DNA from: CAZHTS01 sp964535315
Lineage (GTDB): Bacteria > Chloroflexota > Anaerolineae > Anaerolineales > Anaerolineaceae
DNA length: 19,968 nucleotides
Assembly: GCA_964535315.1 (NCBI GenBank)
Contig: CAZHTS010000083.1
Span: 1 to 19,968 of the forward strand
Direction: 5' to 3'
The notes below the pieces were generated by a model that was not told the DNA's origin, did not search any database, and worked only from the letters and a program-made list of their open reading frames with translations. Below, piece by piece: positions 1 to 7,046 of this stretch (position 1 is its first letter; every line of letters starts with the position of its first letter). The translations under genes and the position numbers were made by a program.

Positions 1-2
1 AC

Positions 3-290
3 GACTGGTTGAAGGGCATTCAGGCCGAAGAGCCGCCGGCCGAACCCGCCGCCGAGACGCCGGACTGGATGCGCTCTGCCGCCCCGAGCGGGCAGGCGGC
101 CGGTGGGGAAACCGCCGGCGATTACGACTGGTTGAAGGGCATTCAGGCCGAAGAGCCGCCGGCCGAGGCCGCCGCCGATATGCCGGACTGGATGCGCTCC
201 GCCGCCCCGAGCGGGCAGGCGGCCGGTGGGGAAACCGCCGGCGATTACGACTGGTTGAAGGGCATTCAGGCCGAAGAGCCGCCGGCCGAG
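3..290 (+). repeat. 123-bp in-frame tandem repeat (2.3 copies)
   Basis: Units begin at 3, 126 and 249, each opening with codons for D-W-L-K-G-I-Q. The first two units differ at about 5 of 123 positions, and the 42 bases visible of the third are identical to the second. Each unit is 41 codons and holds two motif copies, D-W-L-K and P-D-W-M-R. Near-identity at the DNA level points to recent duplication. The array may continue left of the window. Confidence 0.95.
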
Positions 291-2582
291 AACGAACCGG
301 CAGGCTGGCCCGGCGATTTGCAGGCCGGCCCGGCCGCGGCCGCGCCGCAGGGTGAGGCGCTCGATTGGTTGGGCACCCTGCAAGACGAGGCCGGCCAACC
401 TGCCGCCGACGAAGAAGTCCCGGGTTGGATTCACGCCGCCCCGGCTGAGGAGCATCCAACGGCGTCTTTCGAACAGGTGCCGGGCTGGATCGAAGCTGCT
501 CCGGTTGAGGAACCTGCGGCGGCGCCTTCAGATCAAGTGCCCGCCTGGGTGTATGCCGCGCCCGTGGTCGAAACGATTTCCCCTGCCCCGGCTGAGGAAA
601 ACCCGGCCTGGTTGGATGGGATTTCTGGCGAAGAAGAGGCGCCGACCCAAAGTCCCGCCTGGCAGGGTGAAATTCCGGCAGAAACGGCCGCTCCGGCGGT
701 GAGCGTGACGCCCGATTGGTTGAGCGCTTTGCAGGCTGAGCAGGCAGCTTCGTCCCAACCGGCCGCTGCCGAAACGCCCGACTGGCTGACCCTTTTACCG
801 GCCGACCAGATTGAGACCGGCGCTCCAGCCGCCAGCCAGGAAGACTGGTTGAGCGGTCTGCCGGAAGGTGGCGAGCCGCCCCTGCCGGCTGAGGAAACGC
901 CCGCCTGGTTGAGCGGTTTGCCCGCCATGCCTGGCAGCAAGTCAGCCGAGGCGGGAGAAGCCCCCGACTGGCTCAAAGCGTATGCCACTGAATCGGCTGT
1001 AGAAGGGGAGGCGCCCGCCTGGATGGAACAGAAGGCCGTTGATCAGGCCGGGCCCGCCGCCGCCGAGCCCCCCGATTGGTTGAAACCGGCGCCTGCCGCC
1101 ACGCCCGCCTCATCTGGCTCCGACTGGTTGGCTTCCTTTAAGGTTGAAGACCAGGAAGCCGCCTCAGGTGATGGCGGCGCTTTGCCATTTGCCGGAGCAG
1201 ATTTGCCCGACTGGTTGAACAACATCGCGCCGTCCGAGCAGCCGCCAGAAGGCGGCGCCCCGGCCCTGATCATGGACGAAGATACCGGGCCGAGCACGGT
1301 CGCCATCAGCCCGTTTGCCAATGAAGCCCTGCCCGACTGGTTGAGCAGCAGCCAGTCGGCGCCACAGGCCGCCCTTTCTGCGAGCGAGGTCGAACCACCC
1401 GGCGGTGACAGTATCGAGAAAGGCGACGTGCCCACCTGGTTGGAGGCCATGCGCCCGGTGGAAGCCGTTGCCCCGGTGGAAGGCCAGCCGACCGAAGGTG
1501 ACCGGCGCGTCGAAAAAGCCGGTCCGTTGAGTGGGATGGCCGGTGTGTTGCCCGGCGAAAGTGTGGTGGTGGAATATCGCAAACCACCGGTGTATTCGGT
1601 CAAGCTGCGGGTCAGCGAGCGCCAGAAGTTGCACGCCGAATTGCTCGAACAAATTCTGGCCAGTGAAACCCAGGCCTTGCAACCTCGCCCGCGCGCCACG
1701 CGCGCCCCACAACGCGTCGTGCGTTTGATCATTGCCGTGATCCTGATTCTGGCGCTGGCCTTCCCGATGGCGGTCGGCTCGCAGGCCCTGCCGCTGCCCG
1801 GCTTGTTCCCCACCGAGACCCGTGATCTGTATAACCAGATCGAGACGCTCAGCGCCGACAGCCCGGTGCTGCTGGCGGTGGATTACGAACCGGGTCTGGC
1901 CGGGGAGATGAACCTGGCGGCCGAGCCGGTGATTGCGCATTTGATGAAGCGCAACGCCCGGCTGGTGGTGATTTCCACCGTTCCGGCCGGCCAGGTGTTG
2001 GCCGAGGGGCTGCTAGTCCGGGGGGCTAAGACCGTGCAGACGTACTCGTTGAGCGAGCGCAGTATCAATCTCGGTTACCTGGCGGGCGGCCCGATCAGCC
2101 TGCAAGAATTTGCCCGGCGCCCGGCAGAGGCTGCGCCCTATAGCCTGCCGCAGCTGCTGCGCTATAACCTCTTCAGCCGCATCCCGCCCGCCTGGGACTC
2201 GCCTGTGTTGAACGGCGTCAACGGTGCGGTGAGCGGGTTTGCCCGGGTGGTGGTGATCACCGAAAACGCCGATACCGGCCGGGCGTGGATCGAGCAGGTC
2301 AAGCCGGCGTTAGGCGACGTTCCGTTGCTGATCGTCACCAGCGCCCAGTCGGCGCCGTTGCTGCAACCGTATCAGGGCTCGGGGCGTTTGCAGGGGCTGC
2401 TGGCGGGCATCTCGGGCGCGGCCATTTATGAAGTGCTCAACAAACAACCGGGCAGCGCCCGGCAGTACTGGGACGCCTATCAGCTTGGATTGCTGGTAGC
2501 CATTGCCCTGATCCTGGCGGGAGCGTTGTTGCAAGGTACGGCAGCACTGCTCTCCAGCCGCAAAGCCAAAAACGAGGGATAG
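3..2582 (+). CDS. Two-pass membrane protein with ~23 W-L motif repeats (5' partial)
   Basis: The reading frame is open from the first base, so the true start lies left of the window. The first ~1450 bases encode an acidic, Pro/Ala/Glu-rich, probably disordered arm with about 23 copies of a short motif of the form P-(D/A/G)-W-(L/M/I), spaced roughly 15-45 residues apart. A basic stretch precedes one membrane segment near 1717-1785. A domain of about 230 residues with alternating hydrophobic strands and helices follows, then a second membrane segment near 2485-2550 and a short basic tail. The basic residues flanking the membrane segments favour the motif arm and the tail facing the cytoplasm and the middle domain outside, but this is inference. 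No family is recognised for the middle domain. The stop lies 4 bases before the next gene, and a GAGGG within its last codons can serve that gene's ribosome binding. Repeated tryptophan motifs suggest multivalent binding to a partner, perhaps one encoded next door. Confidence 0.85.
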   Translation, partial: DWLKGIQAEEPPAEPAAETPDWMRSAAPSGQAAGGETAGDYDWLKGIQAEEPPAEAAADMPDWMRSAAPSGQAAGGETAGDYDWLKGIQAEEPPAENEPAGWPGDLQAGPAAAAPQGEALDWLGTLQDEAGQPAADEEVPGWIHAAPAEEHPTASFEQVPGWIEAAPVEEPAAAPSDQVPAWVYAAPVVETISPAPAEENPAWLDGISGEEEAPTQSPAWQGEIPAETAAPAVSVTPDWLSALQAEQAASSQPAAAETPDWLTLLPADQIETGAPAASQEDWLSGLPEGGEPPLPAEETPAWLSGLPAMPGSKSAEAGEAPDWLKAYATESAVEGEAPAWMEQKAVDQAGPAAAEPPDWLKPAPAATPASSGSDWLASFKVEDQEAASGDGGALPFAGADLPDWLNNIAPSEQPPEGGAPALIMDEDTGPSTVAISPFANEALPDWLSSSQSAPQAALSASEVEPPGGDSIEKGDVPTWLEAMRPVEAVAPVEGQPTEGDRRVEKAGPLSGMAGVLPGESVVVEYRKPPVYSVKLRVSERQKLHAELLEQILASETQALQPRPRATRAPQRVVRLIIAVILILALAFPMAVGSQALPLPGLFPTETRDLYNQIETLSADSPVLLAVDYEPGLAGEMNLAAEPVIAHLMKRNARLVVISTVPAGQVLAEGLLVRGAKTVQTYSLSERSINLGYLAGGPISLQEFARRPAEAAPYSLPQLLRYNLFSRIPPAWDSPVLNGVNGAVSGFARVVVITENADTGRAWIEQVKPALGDVPLLIVTSAQSAPLLQPYQGSGRLQGLLAGISGAAIYEVLNKQPGSARQYWDAYQLGLLVAIALILAGALLQGTAALLSSRKAKNEG

Positions 2583-2586
2583 CGCC

Positions 2587-3252
2587 ATGCCGCCAGTTGA
2601 TGCAAACATGATCTGGGCCGCCGTTGCCGTTTTTCTTACCCTGTTGGTACTGATTGGGTACCTGATCGGCAAAAGCAATTTCCTCTTTCGTCTGGTGGCC
2701 TATTTGTTCATCGGCGTGACGGCCGGGTACGCCGTGGTGGTCATTCTCTACCAGCTCTTCCTGCCGCGCATCATCCGCCCGCTCTTGCAAGGCCCGCTGC
2801 TGCTCCAGATTCTGGCGGCAGTGCCGCTCGTACTGGGATTGCTGCTGTTGGCCAAACTCTCGCCCCGCCTGGCCGGTCTGGGAAATATTCCGATGGCTTA
2901 TTTGTTAGGGGTGGGGGCCGCCGTGTTGATAGGGGGTGCCCTGTTTGGTACGTTGATGGGCCAGGTGCGGGCAAGCGCTGCTCCTTTTGGCAGCCCCAAC
3001 CAGTTCCTGGAAGGCGCCTTTACCCTGGTGGGCACCATTTGCACGCTGGCTTATTTCAGCTACGGCGCTCGCAGCAAGGCTAACCAGGCGCCTCGCCGCC
3101 CGGTGCTGGTGGATCTGCTCGGCAAGGTTGGCCAGGTGTTCATCGCCATCACGCTGGGGGCGGTGTTTGCCGGCGTTTTTTCCGCCTCGATTGTGGCGCT
3201 GGTTGAACGGCTCGGTTTCATTCTATCCTTCATTCGAGATTATTTGCTGTAG
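2587..3252 (+). CDS. Six-pass integral membrane protein, unknown function
   Basis: This 221-residue protein is almost entirely hydrophobic. Membrane segments can be drawn at about residues 8-27, 34-58, 71-90, 103-127, 141-160 and 180-207, with basic loops near 87-94 and 161-171. No family motif is recognised. The ATG follows the previous stop by only 4 bases, and a GAGGG inside the end of the upstream gene is its likely ribosome binding site, so translation is probably coupled. The next gene starts 9 bases after its stop. The tight packing with a motif-repeat membrane protein and an ASKHA protein suggests that the three act together at the membrane; that is inference from context only. Confidence 0.85.
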   Translation: MPPVDANMIWAAVAVFLTLLVLIGYLIGKSNFLFRLVAYLFIGVTAGYAVVVILYQLFLPRIIRPLLQGPLLLQILAAVPLVLGLLLLAKLSPRLAGLGNIPMAYLLGVGAAVLIGGALFGTLMGQVRASAAPFGSPNQFLEGAFTLVGTICTLAYFSYGARSKANQAPRRPVLVDLLGKVGQVFIAITLGAVFAGVFSASIVALVERLGFILSFIRDYLL

Positions 3253-3261
3253 CAGGTTGCC

Positions 3262-4983
3262 ATGAAGACTTCGCTGGTTGACGCATCCTCTGTGCTGGCC
3301 CTTGATATTGGTTCGGTTCATACCCGGGCGATACTCTTTGATGTCGTCGACGGGCAGTACCGTTTCATCGCCAGCGGTATGGCGCCCAGCACCCAATATG
3401 GGCCCTATTTTGACGTCAACGAAGGCATTTATCAGGCGGCCATGCAGTTGCAAGAAATTACCGGGCGCGATATTTTTGTCGATGGACGGTTGGTGATGCC
3501 CTGCCAGCCTGATGGCTCGGGCATCGATCAGCTGGTCATGACCGTCTCCGCCGGCCCAGAGTTGCACCTGGTGACCACCGGTTTGCTGCCGGACGTCTCA
3601 TTGGAAAGCGCCCAACGTCTGGCGGCCAGCACCAGCGGTCGTCTGTACGAAACGATTGGCCTGACCGACCGCCGCCAGACCGAAACACAACTGGACGCCA
3701 TTTTGCGAATTCGCCCGGACGTGATCATTCTGGCCGGCGGCACCGATCAGGGCGCCTCGCGTTCGGTAACCAAGATCGTTGAAATGATTGGGCTGATTTG
3801 CCGCGTTCTACCGACCGAGAAACGCCCCGAGATCATTTATGCCGGTAATCGGGCGCTGGCCAAGCGCGTCAAAGAATATCTGGGCAAACTGACCACCGTG
3901 CACGAGGCCGCCAACGTGCGGCCGACCATCGACGAGGAAGACCTGACCCCGGCGCAGGATGCGCTCGCCCACGCCGTTGCCAACCTGCGTATTCGCCAGC
4001 TGGGTGGGTTGGAGAGCATCAGTGCTTTGAGCGTTACCCCGCTCACCCCTACCTCTCATGCCTTTGGGCGGCTGGTGCGCTTTCTCTCACAGGTGCACGA
4101 CCCCGCCAAAGGGGTGCTGGGCGTGGATCTGGGCGGCAGCACCACCACCATTGCCGCCGCCGCCGCCGGGCAACTGGCGCTTAACGTGTTCAACATTGGC
4201 GTTGGCGCCGGCGTGCGCCAGGCGATCGAGGCGATTAAACCGGACGATGTTTTGCAGTGGATGCCGGTACATTCCAGCGTCGAGACCATTCGCGATTACC
4301 TGTGGGCCAAAGTGTTGTACCCCAACCTGTTGCCTGCCACGGTCGAAACGTTGGCCATCGAGCGTTCGTTGGTGCGCCAGGTGCTGCGCCTGACCATGCA
4401 GCGCACCCTCGAACGGTGGCCGGATATCAATCCTGCCTGGGAACCGCTGGTTATTTCGGGGCTGACCTTTGCGCGCACCCAGACCCCCGGACAGGCGTTG
4501 TTGATGGTATTGGACGGGCTGCAACCGGTGGGGGTGACCACCGTCATTCTCGATCAGAATGGTATCTCGGCCAGCCTGGGCGCCATTGCTGCGACCAACG
4601 CCCTGCTGCCGGTGCAGGTGTTGGAATCCAGCGCTTACCTCAACCTGGGCACGGTCATCAGCCCGGTCAGTGAGGCGCGCTACGGCACGCCAATCCTCAA
4701 GGTGCACATCGTGCAGGAGTCGGGCAACGAAGTGCGGGCGGAAATCAAACAGGGCTCGTTGGTCTCGCTGCCCATCCGCAACGGGCAGACGGCGCAAATT
4801 TACCTGACGCCGCTGCACGGTACGGTGATCGACCCTGCGGCGGTCAGCCGTTCGGGGTTCAAGGTGACCGGCGGCGCCTGTGGGGTGTTGATCGACGCCC
4901 GCGGCCGGCCGCTGGTGTTACCGCCCGAAACCTCGCGCCGGCGCGAGATGTTGAAGAAATGGTCGCTCGCCCTGGGCGGCTAG
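3262..4983 (+). CDS. MutL-family (glutamate mutase L-like) ASKHA protein
   Basis: This 573-residue protein resembles the MutL family found beside glutamate mutase in clostridia, a putative ATPase of the actin/sugar-kinase/Hsp70 fold. It is unrelated to the DNA mismatch-repair MutL. The first phosphate-loop-like motif is at residues 13-27 (L-A-L-D-I-G-S-V-H-T-R), the family ILAGGTD signature is near 157-163, and the second nucleotide-binding motif is near 286-300 (G-V-D-L-G-G-S-T-T-T). It is longer than the clostridial proteins, which run to about 460 residues, with an extra beta-rich C-terminal part. No glutamate mutase S or E subunit is encoded in the window, so a repair or chaperone role for that enzyme is not supported here. 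The gene sits third in a tight run after two membrane protein genes, which hints at a membrane-associated ATPase comparable in arrangement to PilM or FtsA with their membrane partners (inference). Confidence 0.85.
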   Translation: MKTSLVDASSVLALDIGSVHTRAILFDVVDGQYRFIASGMAPSTQYGPYFDVNEGIYQAAMQLQEITGRDIFVDGRLVMPCQPDGSGIDQLVMTVSAGPELHLVTTGLLPDVSLESAQRLAASTSGRLYETIGLTDRRQTETQLDAILRIRPDVIILAGGTDQGASRSVTKIVEMIGLICRVLPTEKRPEIIYAGNRALAKRVKEYLGKLTTVHEAANVRPTIDEEDLTPAQDALAHAVANLRIRQLGGLESISALSVTPLTPTSHAFGRLVRFLSQVHDPAKGVLGVDLGGSTTTIAAAAAGQLALNVFNIGVGAGVRQAIEAIKPDDVLQWMPVHSSVETIRDYLWAKVLYPNLLPATVETLAIERSLVRQVLRLTMQRTLERWPDINPAWEPLVISGLTFARTQTPGQALLMVLDGLQPVGVTTVILDQNGISASLGAIAATNALLPVQVLESSAYLNLGTVISPVSEARYGTPILKVHIVQESGNEVRAEIKQGSLVSLPIRNGQTAQIYLTPLHGTVIDPAAVSRSGFKVTGGACGVLIDARGRPLVLPPETSRRREMLKKWSLALGG

Positions 4984-4987
4984 CTTC

Positions 4988-4996
4988 TGGTATGAT
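4988..4996 (+). promoter_or_regulatory. Possible extended -10 promoter element
   Basis: TGG followed by TATGAT lies 24 bases upstream of the next ATG, in the 37-base gap after the MutL-like gene. This is an extended -10 pattern (TGnTATGAT) and no good -35 box is visible. It could give the downstream gene its own start inside the run. Confidence 0.35.
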
Positions 4997-5020
4997 CCTT
5001 GCATAGGGAATGATAAAGTT

Positions 5021-6073
5021 ATGGCTGCTACCCTGACCCATATTCTCCCCCTGACCACCCTGCGGCGTTCGCGCACCCTGCCGGCGCGCGGTCGCGTCCT
5101 GGTGCGCACCGGGCAAAAGGTCAATGCCTCCGACGTAATCGCCGAGGCCCGCCTGGGCGGGCAACACATCCTGTTGGATGTGCGCCGGGCGTTTGGCGTG
5201 AGCCGCAGCGACGAGGCCGACAAATTGATCCAACGCAAGGCCGGCGAGAAGGTGCAGAAGGACGACATCGTTGCCGAGATGGGCGGCGTGTTTCGCAAAA
5301 TTCTGCGTTCCCCGGTAGACGGTGAGATTGTTGCGGCTTACGGCGGGCAGGTGCTGATCGAGATCCAGAACACGACCTTCAAGCTCAAGGCCGGCATGGC
5401 CGGGGTGGTGACCGAAATCGTGCCCGACTACGGCGCCGTCATCGAGGGCAGTGGGGCGTTGATCCAGGGGGTGTGGGGCAACAACCACGTCGAACAGGGG
5501 CTGTTGTGGGTGCTGGCGCGCAGCCCGGAAGAGGAGTTGACTCGCGCCCGCCTGGACGTGAGCATGCGCGGCGCCATCGTGCTGGCGGGCACGTGCGCCG
5601 ATGCCGACGCCATTAAAATTGCCGCCGACCTGCCATTGCGCGGGTTGATCCTGGCCAGTATGACCCCGGAGTTGATCCCGGTGGCCAATTCCGTCAGCAT
5701 GCCGGTGCTGGTGATCGACGGTTTTGGCAGGCTGCCGATGAATAGCGCGGCCTACCGTCTGTTGAGCACCAATGAAAAGCGTTCCACCTGTTTGAACGCG
5801 GCGACCTGGAACCCGTTGACCGGAGAGCGCCCCGAAATTTTTATCCCCTTGCCGGCAGAAGGACAACCGCTGGCAGAGATGGTAGAATTTACCCCAGGAC
5901 AGGCGGTGCGTGTCCACGCCCCACCTTATGCCAACCTGGTCGGTACATTAGAGCAGGTACGTCCCGGTATGACCACGCTGGATAACGGGCTGCGCGCCCC
6001 GGTCGCCGACGTTCGCCTGGAAAACAATGAGCTGGTGGCTGTGCCGCTGGCAAATCTGGACGTGTTGGGCTGA
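5021..6073 (+). CDS. Conserved-looking protein with barrel-sandwich-like N-terminus and KOW-like C-terminus
   Basis: This 350-residue protein is soluble, with no membrane segment. Residues about 22-115 look like a barrel-sandwich (biotinyl/lipoyl or RnfC N-terminal-like) fold: V-R-T-G-Q-K-V near 28-34 and S-P-V-D-G-E-I-V near 97-104 resemble the repeated strand-turn pattern of that fold. No biotinylated MKM or lipoyl lysine motif is seen. The middle is a Rossmann-like alternation of hydrophobic strands near 185-240. Residues about 290-350 (F-T-P-G-Q-A-V-R-V onwards) resemble a KOW/NusG-like small barrel. The gene follows the MutL-like gene by 37 bases on the same strand and is likely its functional partner. 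Function is unknown, and the domain calls come from pattern reading only. Confidence 0.8.
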   Translation: MAATLTHILPLTTLRRSRTLPARGRVLVRTGQKVNASDVIAEARLGGQHILLDVRRAFGVSRSDEADKLIQRKAGEKVQKDDIVAEMGGVFRKILRSPVDGEIVAAYGGQVLIEIQNTTFKLKAGMAGVVTEIVPDYGAVIEGSGALIQGVWGNNHVEQGLLWVLARSPEEELTRARLDVSMRGAIVLAGTCADADAIKIAADLPLRGLILASMTPELIPVANSVSMPVLVIDGFGRLPMNSAAYRLLSTNEKRSTCLNAATWNPLTGERPEIFIPLPAEGQPLAEMVEFTPGQAVRVHAPPYANLVGTLEQVRPGMTTLDNGLRAPVADVRLENNELVAVPLANLDVLG

Positions 6074-6129
6074 CCCGGCCCGAAAACCAACAGTGGCCTT
6101 ATGGTCAAATCGAGATAGGAGAAGCGCTT

Positions 6130-6858
6130 ATGACCAACTATGATGACAACAACCAGTTTGAAGGCTTTGAGGAAGAGCCCCTTGAAACCACCGAGACCGA
6201 AGCGCCCCGCAGCGGAGGCAACAATCGTTCCTTCCTGATCGTCGTTGGGGTGATTGCCGCCGTCTTCATCTTTGGCATCATCGGCTTGGGCCTGGTCATC
6301 TTTTTGAGCGGTGGGCTGGGCGGCAAGAGCACAGCCATGCAGGGCACGGCGAGCGCCATCGAATATGGCAATACCGCCACGTCGATTGCTGCCACCAATT
6401 CGGCCGCCATGACCTTTGTCGCCATGACGCCCACCATCACCCTGACCCCCACCGAGACGATTGCCCCGACCGAAACGGCCGTGTTGGCCCTGCCTACGGC
6501 TACCGAGACCGCCATCATGGTCGAGCCCTCGCTCGATCCTTCTGCGGGGGCCCCCGGCATGCCTGATGCGGCCGGCACACCCGGCGCTGCCGGTGCACCG
6601 GCGGTCGGCGATGGCACCCCCGTGCCGCCCCAGATGGCCGTCGACATCAATAACCGCACCGCCACTGTGGCCGCCTTCCTGACCCAGGCTGCCAGCGGCG
6701 GCCAGAGCCTGACGCTTACGCCGCAGACGACCAGCACGAAACTGCCGGATACCGGCTTTGCCGATGAAGTCGGGCTGCCCGGGCTGATTGGGCTGGCGTT
6801 TGCACTGGTTGCAGTTATCTTTATCGCCCGGCGGATTCGTTTCTCCTCGCGCTCATAG
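6130..6858 (+). CDS. Surface protein with N-terminal membrane anchor and LPDTG sorting signal
   Basis: This 242-residue protein starts at an ATG preceded by AGGAG (6117-6121) at 8 bases. Residues 1-33 are acidic and polar, residues about 34-60 form a membrane segment, and residues 65-200 are low-complexity Ala/Thr/Pro/Gly. The C-terminus carries LPDTG at residues 205-209, then a hydrophobic stretch at about 215-232 and an Arg-rich tail ending in R-R-I-R-F-S-S-R-S. That is the standard three-part layout of a sortase substrate, implying covalent attachment to the cell envelope. The N-terminal hydrophobic segment has a long acidic leader and no obvious cleavage site, so it may stay as an anchor, which is unusual for a sortase substrate. 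No sortase gene is in the window. If sortase is absent from the genome, the motif would be coincidental in a two-pass protein. Confidence 0.8.
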   Translation: MTNYDDNNQFEGFEEEPLETTETEAPRSGGNNRSFLIVVGVIAAVFIFGIIGLGLVIFLSGGLGGKSTAMQGTASAIEYGNTATSIAATNSAAMTFVAMTPTITLTPTETIAPTETAVLALPTATETAIMVEPSLDPSAGAPGMPDAAGTPGAAGAPAVGDGTPVPPQMAVDINNRTATVAAFLTQAASGGQSLTLTPQTTSTKLPDTGFADEVGLPGLIGLAFALVAVIFIARRIRFSSRS

Positions 6859-6863
6859 GCGCA

Positions 6864-6950
6864 CCCGCTCAGTAGCGGGCGATTTACCGGCTGTTGTTGG
6901 CGAGTTTGTGAATTCTCTGCCCAGTGTGCTCGTGTTCGAGCGCACTGGGC
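6864..6950 (+). terminator. Two hairpins downstream of the LPDTG gene
   Basis: A 6-bp stem with a 4-base loop (6864-6869 with 6874-6879) lies just after the stop. It is followed by a 14-bp stem with one G-U pair and a TGTT loop (6919-6932 with 6937-6950). Neither has a strong T run, so the second could act as a weak terminator or a 3'-end stabiliser. Confidence 0.5.
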
Positions 6951-6977
6951 ATCTGCCTGTTAAGAGCGTTTGTGTCT

Positions 6978-7039
6978 CCGGCAAGAAAAACTACGCAGAT
7001 TGGCGTTCAATCTGCGTAGTTTGAAAATCCTGTTGCCGG
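6978..7039. terminator. Bidirectional terminator between convergent genes
   Basis: A perfect 14-bp stem pairs 6988-7001 with 7009-7022 around a 7-base loop. It is enclosed by a second pairing of CCGGCAA (6978-6984) with TTGCCGG (7033-7039). On the - strand the stem is followed by a TTTTTC run, giving a good intrinsic terminator for the phosphohexomutase gene run; on the + strand the tail is a shorter TTT. It lies between the stops at 6858 and 7047. Confidence 0.75.
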
Positions 7040-7046
7040 GTGGAGA

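Noticed and set aside
1043..1940. Long - strand open frames opposite the W-L motif arm
   Set aside because: They are mirror frames of a GC-rich repetitive coding region and have no ribosome site or recognisable domain.
3262..4983. DNA mismatch-repair MutL
   Set aside because: There is no GHKL ATPase motif; the protein has ASKHA motifs of the unrelated glutamate mutase L family.
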